A stretch of 14,130 bases of DNA from JALYUA01 sp038229875 (GTDB taxonomy: Bacteria > Acidobacteriota > Thermoanaerobaculia > UBA5066 > Gp7-AA6): contig JBBROA010000107.1 of the NCBI GenBank assembly GCA_038229875.1, positions 1 through 14,130 on the forward strand, written 5' to 3'. The notes under the pieces were generated by a model that searched no databases, was not told the origin of the DNA, and worked only from the letters and a program-made list of their open reading frames with translations. This document shows positions 1-6,527 of the stretch, in pieces. How positions within the stretch are numbered: position 1 is the stretch's first letter; each line of letters opens with the position of its first letter. The position numbers and the translations under genes are program-made.

Positions 1-192
1 CCCCTGTCGGCCTTGTATTTTCTGGCCGGTCTCTCTATCATCTGCCACTTCGCCCGAAGGTGGTTTCGGGCGCGGATCCTCCGCGCTGGTCTCTATGCCC
101 TGGTGGTCTACTTCCCGTTGAACGTGGCAGTGGGTCTCCTCGGGCTCTTCGACTGGTACGCGGACTTTCGCCACCGAGGCGAGAAAGCGTAG
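1..192 (+). CDS. DUF2232 (YybS-like) membrane protein, C-terminal end
   Basis: Frame 1 is open from the first base to the TAG at 190-192, giving the last 63 residues of a protein whose start lies outside the window. The residues form one hydrophobic segment (LSALYFLAGLSIICHF), a basic loop (ARRWFRARILR), a second hydrophobic segment (AGLYALVVYFPLNVAVGLL) and the ending GLFDWYADFRHR. Two helices joined by an ARRW-type basic loop, with a final GLFDxWxDFR signature, are typical of the DUF2232/YybS membrane family. That family is commonly encoded between rpsR and rplI, and rplI follows here after only 6 nt. The function of the family is not established. The assignment rests on the tail pattern plus synteny. 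Confidence 0.75.
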   Translation, partial: PLSALYFLAGLSIICHFARRWFRARILRAGLYALVVYFPLNVAVGLLGLFDWYADFRHRGEKA

Positions 193-198
193 AAAAGA

Positions 199-657
199 AT
201 GAAAGTGATCCTGGCCGACGACGTCCGAGGGCTCGGGCATCGCGGCGACACTGTGAGCGTCAAGCCGGGCTACGCCCGCAACTTCCTCCTGCCGCAGGGG
301 GTCGCGTACGAGGCGAATGACGCAAACCTCCGCCGCCTGACCGAGGACAAGAAGAAGTACGACCAGAAGATGTCGCATCAGAAGAGCGCCGCCGAAGAGA
401 CGGCGAAGAAGATGGAAGGTTTGACGGTCAACCTGACCAAGAAGGCGGGCGACGAAGGCGTGCTCTACGGCTCCGTGACCGCGACCGACATCGCGGACGC
501 CTTGACCGCTCGCGGCATCGAGGTCGATCGCCGCCGCATCGAAGTGGCGGAGCCCATCAAGAGGGTCGGACAGCACACCGTTCACATCCGTTTACACCGT
601 GACGTCACGACGGTGCTGACCGTGGACGTGCAGCCGCTTACTTCCGCGACGCACTAG
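199..657 (+). CDS. rplI: Large ribosomal subunit protein bL9
   Basis: This 152-residue protein is a full-length bL9, close to the usual length of about 148-150. The N-terminal rRNA-binding domain is textbook: MKVILADDVRGLGHRGD, then VKPGYARNFLLPQGVA (residues 1-38). It is followed by the long charged connecting helix (about 42-75) and the C-terminal domain with GVLYGSVTATDIADAL and HIRLHRDVTTVLTVDV. bL9 binds 23S rRNA near the L1 stalk and helps maintain reading frame. The ATG lies 6 nt after the stop of the DUF2232 gene, so the two are probably cotranscribed; only a weak purine stretch (GAAAAG) precedes the start. A heptamer repeat array begins 3 nt after the stop and an intrinsic terminator follows at 751-779. 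Confidence 0.97.
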   Translation: MKVILADDVRGLGHRGDTVSVKPGYARNFLLPQGVAYEANDANLRRLTEDKKKYDQKMSHQKSAAEETAKKMEGLTVNLTKKAGDEGVLYGSVTATDIADALTARGIEVDRRRIEVAEPIKRVGQHTVHIRLHRDVTTVLTVDVQPLTSATH

Positions 658-660
658 GAC

Positions 661-735
661 CTATCAGCTATCAGATATCAGCTATCAGCTGTCAGCTGTC
701 AGCTGTCAGCTGTCAGCTGTCAGCTATCAGATCAG
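661..735 (+). repeat. Heptamer tandem array (CTRTCAG)n
   Basis: There are ten consecutive 7-nt units: CTATCAG, CTATCAG, ATATCAG, CTATCAG, five of CTGTCAG, then CTATCAG, followed by a partial ATCAG. The array starts 3 nt after the rplI stop and ends directly before a 14-bp palindrome (736-749). Related heptamers in the opposite orientation occur at 814-841, 6453-6480 and 8453-8486. The unit is too short and has no unique spacers, so this is a microsatellite-like repeat and not a CRISPR. Confidence 0.95.
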
Positions 736-779
736 CTCCCGGCCGGGAGGAACACAGGGAAGCCTGTGTTTTTCTTTTT
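736..779 (+). terminator. Palindrome plus intrinsic terminator after rplI
   Basis: The perfect palindrome CTCCCGGCCGGGAG (736-749) is followed by an 8-bp hairpin, AACACAGG (751-758) / CCTGTGTT (763-770) with loop GAAG. A T-tract follows (TTTTT C TTTTT, 769-779). This is a classical Rho-independent terminator for the ribosomal-protein operon on the + strand. It has no T-tract on the minus strand, so it is not an obvious terminator for the convergent PBP gene. Confidence 0.9.
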
Positions 780-813
780 GCGGGCGTCCGATCCGGACCG
801 CGCCTGGTGAAAG

Positions 814-841
814 CTGACAGCGAGAGCTGAGAACTGACAGC
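814..841 (-). repeat. 28-nt heptamer element, copy 1
   Basis: The + strand reads CTGACAGCGAGAGCTGAG then AACTGACAGC. It matches 6453-6480 at 26 of 28 positions, including the same 6-nt irregular unit (GCGAGA). It sits 2 nt beyond the PBP1A stop (read on the minus strand), and its orientation is opposite to the 661-735 array, so the two arrays could pair with each other around the terminator. Confidence 0.85.
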
Positions 842-843
842 CT

Positions 844-3234
844 CTATTTCGGACGGGGGGGCGACGTCGGAACGGGGCCCGGCGTCGTCAACAGGGGAGT
901 TCCGCCGTCCTCATCCGGGGTCTCGCCCTTCTTCGGCAGGTAGAACGACTTCTGCAGCGACCACGGGAGACGCGTGATCTCCTCCCACTTCGAGCTCCAT
1001 TCCTCGGTCGGCTGCGACCCGCTCACGAAGGCTTCCAGGATCGGCCGCGGGCTGCCCGGCGTGGCCTTCATCCCGGTCTCGTAATCGACCGCCGTGAAGA
1101 CCACGTTCGGCGGCGGCTCGAAATCCGACTTCACGTCCAGCCGACCGTTGTCGCGCATGTGCTCGAGCACCCGCATCCAGATCGGCAGCGCGACCTTCGC
1201 CCCCTCCATTCCGGGGCCGAGCGTCGTCTTCAAATCGTTGCCCACCCAGACGCCGATCGTGTACCGGGGCGTCATGCCGATGAACCAGGCATCCGTGTAG
1301 TCGCTGGTCGTGCCGGTTTTTCCGGCGATGTTCAACTTCAGCTTCGCCGCCGAAGCGGCCGTTCCCCGCGACGTGACGCCCTTCAGCATCTCCAGGAGCT
1401 GGAACGACGCCTGCGGGCTCGTGACCTCGCGCGCGTCCGGATGCGTCTTTTCGAGCGGGTCGCCGTTCGCGTCCGTGATGCGCTCGAACGTGTACGGAGG
1501 AAAGGCGAGCCCCTGGTTGGCGAAGACGGTGTAGGCGGAGGTCATCTCGAGGAGGGTCACCTCGAACGCGCCGAGGGCGAGCGACGGATAGGCCTGCAGC
1601 TTCTCGTGGATCCCGAGCCGGTGGGCGGCCTCGATCACGCGCTGCAGCCCGACGAGTTGGGCGAGGCGAACGGTGGGAACGTTGATCGAGTGCTCGAGCG
1701 CGCGGCGCAGCGTCACGATCCCGCGGAACTTCCGGTCGTAGTTGACCGGACGCCATGCGGGCTGCCTCGGGTCCATCGTGATCGCGAGCGGCCCGTCGAA
1801 GATGGTGTCCGAGGGCGTGTACCCGGACTCCATGGCCGCGAGATAGACGAAGGGCTTGAAGGTCGATCCGGCCTGCCGGAGCGCCTGTGTCGCCCGGTTG
1901 AACTTGGACGTGCTCCAGTCGTAGCCGCCCACCATGGCGCGGACCGCGCCGGTGGAATTTTCGATGATCAGGAGCGAGCCCTGCTCCGTCGGGCTCTGAT
2001 CGAGCAATACCGCGCCTCCGTCCTTCTGCTTTTCGAACGTCACCGTGACGAGATCCCCGGTCTTCAGGAGCTTCGTCGCGTTGGTGGCGTTGGTCCACTT
2101 GTAGCCGGACGCGCGCAGCGGGAACGTGTCGCGGCCGACCCGGATCTCGGCGCCCGTGGCGGTGACGGACATGACGACGCCGCGCAACGTGTCCCCCTCG
2201 GCGAGCTTCGCGTTCTCCCAGGAGGGATCGACGTACGCCGCCAGGTTCGCGTAGCCCTCGGAGGTTAAGTTCCGCGCCTTCCGGAACCCGTGCCGGCGAG
2301 AGAGCCGGCGCAGTCCCCAGCCGATGGCTTCCTCCGACCAGCCCTGAAGCTGCGGGTCGAGCGTCGAGTCGACGCGCAGGCCGCGGCGGTAGAGGTCTTT
2401 CTCACCATATGTCCGCTCGAGGTACTGCCGGATCTCTTCGCAGAAATAGGGCGCGACGACCGTCTCCTTGAGCGAGGGAGAGGACGGGAGCGGCTCGCCC
2501 TCCGCCGTCCGCCTCTGCTCGTCGGTGACGTAGCGCTCGGCCTGCATGCGGCGCAAAGCGGTGGCTCGCCGGCCGAGGGCGAGGGCAGGGTTGCGGAAGG
2601 GGGACTGGTCCTCCGGCCGCTGGACGATGCCGGCGAGCAGAGCGGCCTCGGCGAGCGTCAGGTCCTTGACGCTCTTGCCGAAGTAGTACCGCGCCGCCGC
2701 CTCGAAGCCGTAGTTGCCGTGACCGAGGTAGATCTCATTCACGTACATCGTGAGGATCTGGTCTTTGGAGTACCGCCGCTCGATCTCGAACGCGACGAGG
2801 GCCTCGTTGACCTTGCGGGAGATCGTCTTCTTCGGGGAGAGAAAGATCGCGCGGGCGAGCTGCTGCGTCAGGGTGGACCCTCCCTGGCCGTATCTCTGCG
2901 AGCGCATGTCAGCCGCGACCGCCGACAGGGTCCGGCGCAGGTCGACGCCGCCGTGCCGGAAGAAGTTCTTGTCCTCGGTCGCGACGATCGCGTTTTTCAG
3001 GACCGCCGGGATCTCCGAGCGCGTCAGGAGAATGCGGCGCTGGATGGCGTACCGGCCGATCGTGGAGCCGTCGCTGCCCCGGATCTCGGTGATGATGTCC
3101 GGGCGGTACGTCTCTAGCTCCGAAACGCGCGGCACCCGCACGAGCGTGGTGGTCGCCGAGCCCGCGAGCGCTCCGAGAAATCCCACGGCCACCAGGGGGA
3201 GAACGAAGAAAGAGATCCGCCGGGCAAGGGCCAC
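844..3234 (-). CDS. Class A penicillin-binding protein (PBP1A family)
   Basis: This bifunctional peptidoglycan synthase polymerises glycan strands from lipid II and crosslinks the peptides. From the GTG at 3234 it is 796 residues. A short cytoplasmic N-terminus leads to one membrane anchor (ISFFVLPLVAVGFLGALAG, about 7-25). The GT51 glycosyltransferase follows with ATEDKNFFRHGGVD (catalytic Glu about 87), QGGSTLTQQLARAIFL, and IERRYSKDQILTMYVNEIYLG. The transpeptidase has GSTFKPF (nucleophile Ser about 457), HSIN and AGKTGTTSD (Lys about 639). A Pro-rich tail ends the protein. The frame stays open to an ATG at 3726, but that stretch is antisense to the next gene, has no family similarity and precedes the anchor. 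The GTG at 3234 has a TACAAT box 7 nt upstream, which favours it. The gene is divergent from the 3349 gene. Confidence 0.93.
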   Translation of the reverse strand: MALARRISFFVLPLVAVGFLGALAGSATTTLVRVPRVSELETYRPDIITEIRGSDGSTIGRYAIQRRILLTRSEIPAVLKNAIVATEDKNFFRHGGVDLRRTLSAVAADMRSQRYGQGGSTLTQQLARAIFLSPKKTISRKVNEALVAFEIERRYSKDQILTMYVNEIYLGHGNYGFEAAARYYFGKSVKDLTLAEAALLAGIVQRPEDQSPFRNPALALGRRATALRRMQAERYVTDEQRRTAEGEPLPSSPSLKETVVAPYFCEEIRQYLERTYGEKDLYRRGLRVDSTLDPQLQGWSEEAIGWGLRRLSRRHGFRKARNLTSEGYANLAAYVDPSWENAKLAEGDTLRGVVMSVTATGAEIRVGRDTFPLRASGYKWTNATNATKLLKTGDLVTVTFEKQKDGGAVLLDQSPTEQGSLLIIENSTGAVRAMVGGYDWSTSKFNRATQALRQAGSTFKPFVYLAAMESGYTPSDTIFDGPLAITMDPRQPAWRPVNYDRKFRGIVTLRRALEHSINVPTVRLAQLVGLQRVIEAAHRLGIHEKLQAYPSLALGAFEVTLLEMTSAYTVFANQGLAFPPYTFERITDANGDPLEKTHPDAREVTSPQASFQLLEMLKGVTSRGTAASAAKLKLNIAGKTGTTSDYTDAWFIGMTPRYTIGVWVGNDLKTTLGPGMEGAKVALPIWMRVLEHMRDNGRLDVKSDFEPPPNVVFTAVDYETGMKATPGSPRPILEAFVSGSQPTEEWSSKWEEITRLPWSLQKSFYLPKKGETPDEDGGTPLLTTPGPVPTSPPRPK

Positions 3235-3241
3235 GGAAGAG

Positions 3242-3247
3242 ATTGTA
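3242..3247 (-). promoter_or_regulatory. -10 box of PBP1A gene, leaderless layout
   Basis: On the minus strand TACAAT is followed by 7 nt (CTCTTCC) and then the GTG start at 3234. Transcription would begin at or within a base of the start codon. No convincing -35 is visible, and no Shine-Dalgarno sequence fits. The same arrangement precedes three other starts in the window. Confidence 0.55.
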
Positions 3248-3308
3248 AGGGTGTAACGGACGCCCCGCGCCAGAGCCCGGGATGCCACGGAACGGGCGCA
3301 ACAGAGAA

Positions 3309-3340
3309 CTGACAACCAGCGGCGCGGACTGATATAAGTT
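3309..3340 (+). promoter_or_regulatory. Promoter of the 3349 gene / uvrB operon
   Basis: CTGACA (3309-3314) resembles a -35 box and lies 18 nt before TATAAG (3333-3338); an alternative -10 is TAAGTT (3335-3340). The ATG follows 8-10 nt later, so the 5' leader would be only a few nucleotides. The -35-like CTGACA lies inside GAGAACTGACA (3304-3314), an 11-nt exact match to part of the heptamer element at 829-839. A repeat remnant may therefore have supplied part of the promoter. Confidence 0.5.
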
Positions 3341-3348
3341 TTCGCCCC

Positions 3349-4020
3349 ATGAGCAACGTTCCGGGAAGCCCCGATTTCACCTCCCCGATGCCGCTCGACA
3401 CCCGGCCCGCCGGCCCGAGAGGGTGCTGGAGGACGGGCCTGATCGGCTGCGGAATCGCCGGGCTTCTGGTCCTGCTCTGCATCGTGGGCTCCTGTCTCTA
3501 CCTCCGCCGCAACCCTCAGGCGATGACCGACTTCTTCATGGCGCGCATCGACGCCGCTCTGGCGTCCGACGTTACGGACCAGGAGAAATCGGAGCTCCAT
3601 GCCGCGTATGCCGCCTACCGGGTGCGCCTCGAGAAGGGGGGCGCGCAGCGGCGTTCGCTCGACCAGATCCAGTCGGTCCTGATTCGGAATCGCGCGGGGA
3701 GCGTCAGCCGCGAGCAGGTCCGGCAACTGACGGCGGTCTTCCGGGAAGGAGCGGGCCTCCCTCCGATGACACCCGCGCCGACTCCTGCCGGCATACTCGC
3801 TCCCGATTCGGTCGCGACCCCCGGCCCCCCGCCGGCCCCGAGCCTCATCGTGACTCCTTCGCCGCGAGCCAGGCCGAACTCCCGGACCTCTTCAACGGCC
3901 GCACGGCCCGGCTCTCGGGCGTCTTCAACGGCCGCAACACCCGGTTCCCGAGCCCGCAACTCCGGCGTCTCCGCCGGAACCGGCGCCTCTTCCTCCGGCG
4001 GGGCGACGTTCCGATCGTGA
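3349..4020 (+). CDS. Single-pass membrane protein of unknown function, upstream of uvrB
   Basis: I do not recognise the family of this 223-residue protein. It has a Pro/Gly-rich N-terminus (1-25), one hydrophobic helix (TGLIGCGIAGLLVLLCIVGSCLYL, about 29-52), and a charged helical region (about 55-135; TDQEKSELHAAYAAYRVRLEKGG, then SREQVRQLTAVFREG). A Pro/Ser/Thr/Ala-rich low-complexity tail follows, containing an 11-residue repeat (RPNSRTSSTAA, RPGSRASSTAA, TPGSRA). The arrangement suggests a small anchored protein with an extracytoplasmic helical domain; topology is inferred. Its TGA at 4018-4020 overlaps the proposed uvrB GTG, so translation of the two is probably coupled. It looks lineage-specific. 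An -10/-35 pair sits immediately upstream of the ATG, which supports this start. Confidence 0.75.
   Translation: MSNVPGSPDFTSPMPLDTRPAGPRGCWRTGLIGCGIAGLLVLLCIVGSCLYLRRNPQAMTDFFMARIDAALASDVTDQEKSELHAAYAAYRVRLEKGGAQRRSLDQIQSVLIRNRAGSVSREQVRQLTAVFREGAGLPPMTPAPTPAGILAPDSVATPGPPPAPSLIVTPSPRARPNSRTSSTAARPGSRASSTAATPGSRARNSGVSAGTGASSSGGATFRS
3871..3954 (+). repeat. 33-bp in-frame tandem repeat
   Basis: There are about two and a half copies of a 33-bp unit, at 3871-3903, 3904-3936 and a partial copy from 3937. They encode RPNSRTSSTAA, RPGSRASSTAA and TPGSRA. The shared core TCTTCAACGGCCGCA is identical in copies 1 and 2. The repeat expands the low-complexity tail of the membrane protein. Confidence 0.8.
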
Positions 4021-6098
4021 GCCCCCGACCCGGCGCCCGGGAACGCCCGGAGGCCCCGCTTTCGCTGGCCTCGAAGCCCGATTCCTTCCGCGAGGCTCAG
4101 TCGCGTTCGCGGGGCACGTTCAAACTGGTCACGGACTTCACGCCGCACGGCGACCAGGCTCAGGCCATCGAAAAACTCGTCGCCGGTTTGAACGAAGGAA
4201 AGCGCGACCAGGTCCTCCTCGGAGTCACCGGATCGGGCAAGACGTTCACGATGGCGAAGGTGATCGAGAGCGTCAACCGCCCGACGCTCGTGCTCTCGCA
4301 CAACAAGACGCTTGCGGCGCAGCTGTACCAGGAGTTCCGCAGCTTCTTCCCGGAGAACTCCGTCGAGTACTTCGTCTCGTACTACGACTACTACCAGCCC
4401 GAGGCCTACATCCCCCAGTCCGACACGTACATCGAGAAGGAAACATCCCGCAACGAGGAGATCGACAAGCTCCGGCTGTCGGCCAGCAAGGCGCTCTTCG
4501 AGCGGCGCGACGTGATCGTGGTCGCCTCGGTGTCCTGCATCTACGGCCTCGGGGCGCCCGAGGCCTACTACGACATGCTCGCCTACGTCGAAGTGGGGGA
4601 CCGGTCGGGGATGCCGGCGCTGCTCGCGCAGCTCGTCCAGATGCAGTACGAGCGCACAAACCTGGACCTCACTCGCGGCACCTTCCGCGTGCGCGGAGAC
4701 GTCATCGAGATCCACCCGGCCTACGAGGACGTCGCGGTGCGCGTCGAGTACTTCGGCGACGAGATCGAGAAGATCACCCGGACCGATCCGCTTCGCGGAA
4801 CCGCGCTCCGGCGCGTCGACCGGCTCGCCATCTATCCGAGAACTTTCTACGCGACGCCGCGGGAGACGCTGAACCGCGCTGTCGATACGATCAAGATCGA
4901 GCTCGACCAGCGGCTGGCGGAGCTCTCCGCCGCCGGGCAGCTGCTCGAGGCGCAGCGGCTTCACCAGCGCACGATGTTCGACCTCGAGATGATCAAGGAG
5001 CTGGGTTACTGCAACGGGATCGAAAACTACTCGCGCCACCTCTCCGGACGCCGGGCCGGTGAGCCGCCGCCGACGCTCATCGACTACTTTCCGTCGGACT
5101 TTCTCCTCGTCGTCGACGAGTCCCACGTCAGCCTGCCGCAGGTGCGCGGGATGTTCCACGGGGACCGCTCGCGCAAACAGGTGCTGGTGGACTACGGGTT
5201 CCGGCTTCCCTCCGCGCTCGACAACCGGCCGCTCACGTACGAGGAATTCCAGTCGCGCATCAAACAGATGGTCCACGTGAGCGCGACGCCGGGCAAGGAA
5301 GAGCTCGCGGCGACGGGAGGAGAGATCGTCGAGCAGGTGATCCGGCCGACGGGACTCCTCGATCCCCTCATCGAGGTGCGCCCCGTCAAAGGGCAGGTCG
5401 ACGACCTCCTCGCGGTGGTGCGCGACGCGACCTCGAAGAACGAGCGGGTGCTCGTGACCACGCTCACGAAGCGCATGGCGGAGGAGCTCACGTCCTATTT
5501 CTCGGAGGTCGGCGTCCGGTGCCGCTACCTGCACTCCGACATCGAGACCCTCGAACGGATGGAGATCCTGACGGACTTCCGCCGGGGCGTCTTCGACTGC
5601 CTGATCGGGATCAACCTTCTCCGCGAGGGCCTGGACCTGCCGGAAGTCGCCGTGGTGGCGATCCTCGACGCGGACAAGGAGGGATTTCTGCGGAGCGAGA
5701 CGTCTCTGATCCAGACCTCGGGGCGGGCGGCCCGGAACCTCACCGGCCGCGTGTACTTCTATGCCGACGTCGTCACGGATTCCATGCGGCGCGCGATCGG
5801 CGAGACCACGCGGCGGCGGGTGATCCAGGAGGCGTACAACCGGCAGCACGGTATCGAGCCGGCCTCGATCGTGAAGCAGGTCGACTCACCGCTGATGAGA
5901 ATGTCCAGCATGGATTACCACGACGGACTGCTGCCGCGGAAAGACGGGACGGCGGTCCCCGACGCCGAGACACTTCGAGTTCGGATCGCGGATCTCGAGA
6001 AATCCATGAAGGCCGCCGCCAAGGCGCTCGACTTCGAAAAGGCCGCGGACCTGAGGGACGAACTGCGGTCGTTGAGGGAGCTGCAGATCTTCCGCTAA
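4017..6098 (+). CDS. uvrB: Excinuclease ABC subunit UvrB
   Basis: UvrB is the helicase-like damage-verification subunit of nucleotide excision repair; it receives DNA from UvrA and recruits UvrC. From GTG 4017 it is 693 residues. Visible features are Walker A GVTGSGKT (Lys about 75), the damage-gripping beta-hairpin region VEYFVSYYDYYQPEAYIPQ, the VVDESHV helicase motif II, HVSATPGKEE, TSGRAARN (motif VI region), and a C-terminal UVR domain (about 650-692, LDFEKAADLRDELRSL) that binds UvrC. The frame is open back to 3423, but that region codes for the membrane protein in another frame. GTG 4017 overlaps the upstream stop (GTGA), giving coupling. It leaves an extra N-terminus of about 34 residues before the canonical TFKLVTDFTPHGDQ, so a later non-AUG start is possible. 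There is no gene for UvrA in the window. Confidence 0.96.
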   Translation: MSPRPGARERPEAPLSLASKPDSFREAQSRSRGTFKLVTDFTPHGDQAQAIEKLVAGLNEGKRDQVLLGVTGSGKTFTMAKVIESVNRPTLVLSHNKTLAAQLYQEFRSFFPENSVEYFVSYYDYYQPEAYIPQSDTYIEKETSRNEEIDKLRLSASKALFERRDVIVVASVSCIYGLGAPEAYYDMLAYVEVGDRSGMPALLAQLVQMQYERTNLDLTRGTFRVRGDVIEIHPAYEDVAVRVEYFGDEIEKITRTDPLRGTALRRVDRLAIYPRTFYATPRETLNRAVDTIKIELDQRLAELSAAGQLLEAQRLHQRTMFDLEMIKELGYCNGIENYSRHLSGRRAGEPPPTLIDYFPSDFLLVVDESHVSLPQVRGMFHGDRSRKQVLVDYGFRLPSALDNRPLTYEEFQSRIKQMVHVSATPGKEELAATGGEIVEQVIRPTGLLDPLIEVRPVKGQVDDLLAVVRDATSKNERVLVTTLTKRMAEELTSYFSEVGVRCRYLHSDIETLERMEILTDFRRGVFDCLIGINLLREGLDLPEVAVVAILDADKEGFLRSETSLIQTSGRAARNLTGRVYFYADVVTDSMRRAIGETTRRRVIQEAYNRQHGIEPASIVKQVDSPLMRMSSMDYHDGLLPRKDGTAVPDAETLRVRIADLEKSMKAAAKALDFEKAADLRDELRSLRELQIFR

Positions 6099-6301
6099 AT
6101 CCAGTGACAGGATTTCGCGAACCCCGCCAGCATCAGCAGGCAGAGAAGCGCCGCACCGGCGAGGACCGCGCTCCGACCCTTCTTCGGCAGGGCCTGACGG
6201 CTGTAGAAGCCCGTCTGCCACCGTTCGATCGGTTTGCTACAGTTCGGGCAGGTCGCATCCTGCGGCTTCACCGCGGAATAGCAATACGGGCACTCGATCA
6301 C
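6095..6301 (-). CDS. Small zinc-ribbon membrane protein
   Basis: This 68-residue protein is read from the GTG at 6301. The N-terminus carries two CxxC knuckles, CPYC (4-7) and CPNC (18-21), typical of a zinc ribbon. A basic linker (KKGR, 40-43) and one hydrophobic helix (SAVLAGAALLCLLMLAGFA, 44-62) follow, with a short tail containing a further Cys. It is probably a membrane-anchored, cytoplasmic-facing zinc ribbon; function unknown. The frame is open to an ATG at 6421, but the added 40 residues are unstructured. A TATGAT box lies 6 nt before the GTG, which decides for the shorter form. Its TAG shares CTAA with the uvrB TAA, so the two genes converge with overlapping stops and no room for a terminator between them. 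Confidence 0.7.
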   Translation of the reverse strand: MIECPYCYSAVKPQDATCPNCSKPIERWQTGFYSRQALPKKGRSAVLAGAALLCLLMLAGFAKSCHWI

Positions 6302-6307
6302 CGGCGA

Positions 6308-6313
6308 ATCATA
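6308..6313 (-). promoter_or_regulatory. -10 box of zinc-ribbon gene, leaderless layout
   Basis: On the minus strand TATGAT is followed by 6 nt (TCGCCG) and then GTG at 6301. The spacing equals that in front of uvrC. No -35 hexamer is obvious. Confidence 0.5.
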
Positions 6314-6395
6314 CCGGGAGCCGAGCGACCAGCGGGAGCGAGACGGCCGCGGTACTCCGCGGTCAGCTGGATCGGGAGCTAAACGGCCGCAATAA

Positions 6396-6412
6396 TCGGT
6401 CAATTCGACCGA
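6396..6412. other. Short inverted repeat in uvrC upstream region
   Basis: TCGGTC (6396-6401) and GACCGA (6407-6412) form a perfect 6-bp inverted repeat around AATTC, between the divergent zinc-ribbon and uvrC genes. It could be an operator or chance; no family assignment is possible. Confidence 0.25.
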
Positions 6413-6452
6413 AGCCGCCACGCGAAGTGAGGCTCGGTGGGCAGGCTGACAC

Positions 6453-6480
6453 CTGAGAGCGAGAGCTGAGAGCTGACAGC
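6453..6480 (+). repeat. 28-nt heptamer element, copy 2
   Basis: CTGAGAGCGAGAGCTGAG followed by AGCTGACAGC matches 814-841 with two mismatches. It lies 48 nt before the uvrC ATG. A similar string in the same orientation begins at the uvrC stop codon, so the gene is bracketed by direct copies. Confidence 0.85.
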
Positions 6481-6515
6481 TTCCACCCCCGGCATTCCGG
6501 CGGCGCCCCCGTTGT

Positions 6516-6521
6516 TATCCT
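6516..6521 (+). promoter_or_regulatory. -10 box of uvrC, leaderless layout
   Basis: TATCCT is followed by TTCCTC (6 nt) and the uvrC ATG at 6528. The transcription start would coincide with the start codon. The stretch before the ATG is pyrimidine-rich and has no Shine-Dalgarno sequence. Confidence 0.5.
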
Positions 6522-6527
6522 TTCCTC

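Noticed and set aside
661..735. CRISPR array
   Set aside because: Seven-nt units are contiguous with no spacers and there are no cas genes nearby.
3235..3726. N-terminal extension of the PBP1A frame to the ATG at 3726 (960 residues)
   Set aside because: The extra 164 residues are antisense to the 3349 gene, lie before the membrane anchor, resemble no PBP sequence, and a TACAAT box supports GTG 3234.
3423..4016. Extension of the uvrB frame upstream to 3423 (891 residues)
   Set aside because: This is the +2 shadow of the membrane-protein gene in GC-rich DNA. The Arg/Pro/Gly-rich translation has no UvrB similarity.
3615..5849. 744-residue open frame antisense to uvrB
   Set aside because: It is a complement-frame shadow rich in Arg, Asp, His and Val with no domain; the + strand clearly encodes UvrB.
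6302..6421. 40-residue N-terminal extension of the zinc-ribbon protein to an ATG at 6421
   Set aside because: The extension is unstructured, and a TATGAT box positioned 6 nt before GTG 6301 fits the shorter protein better.
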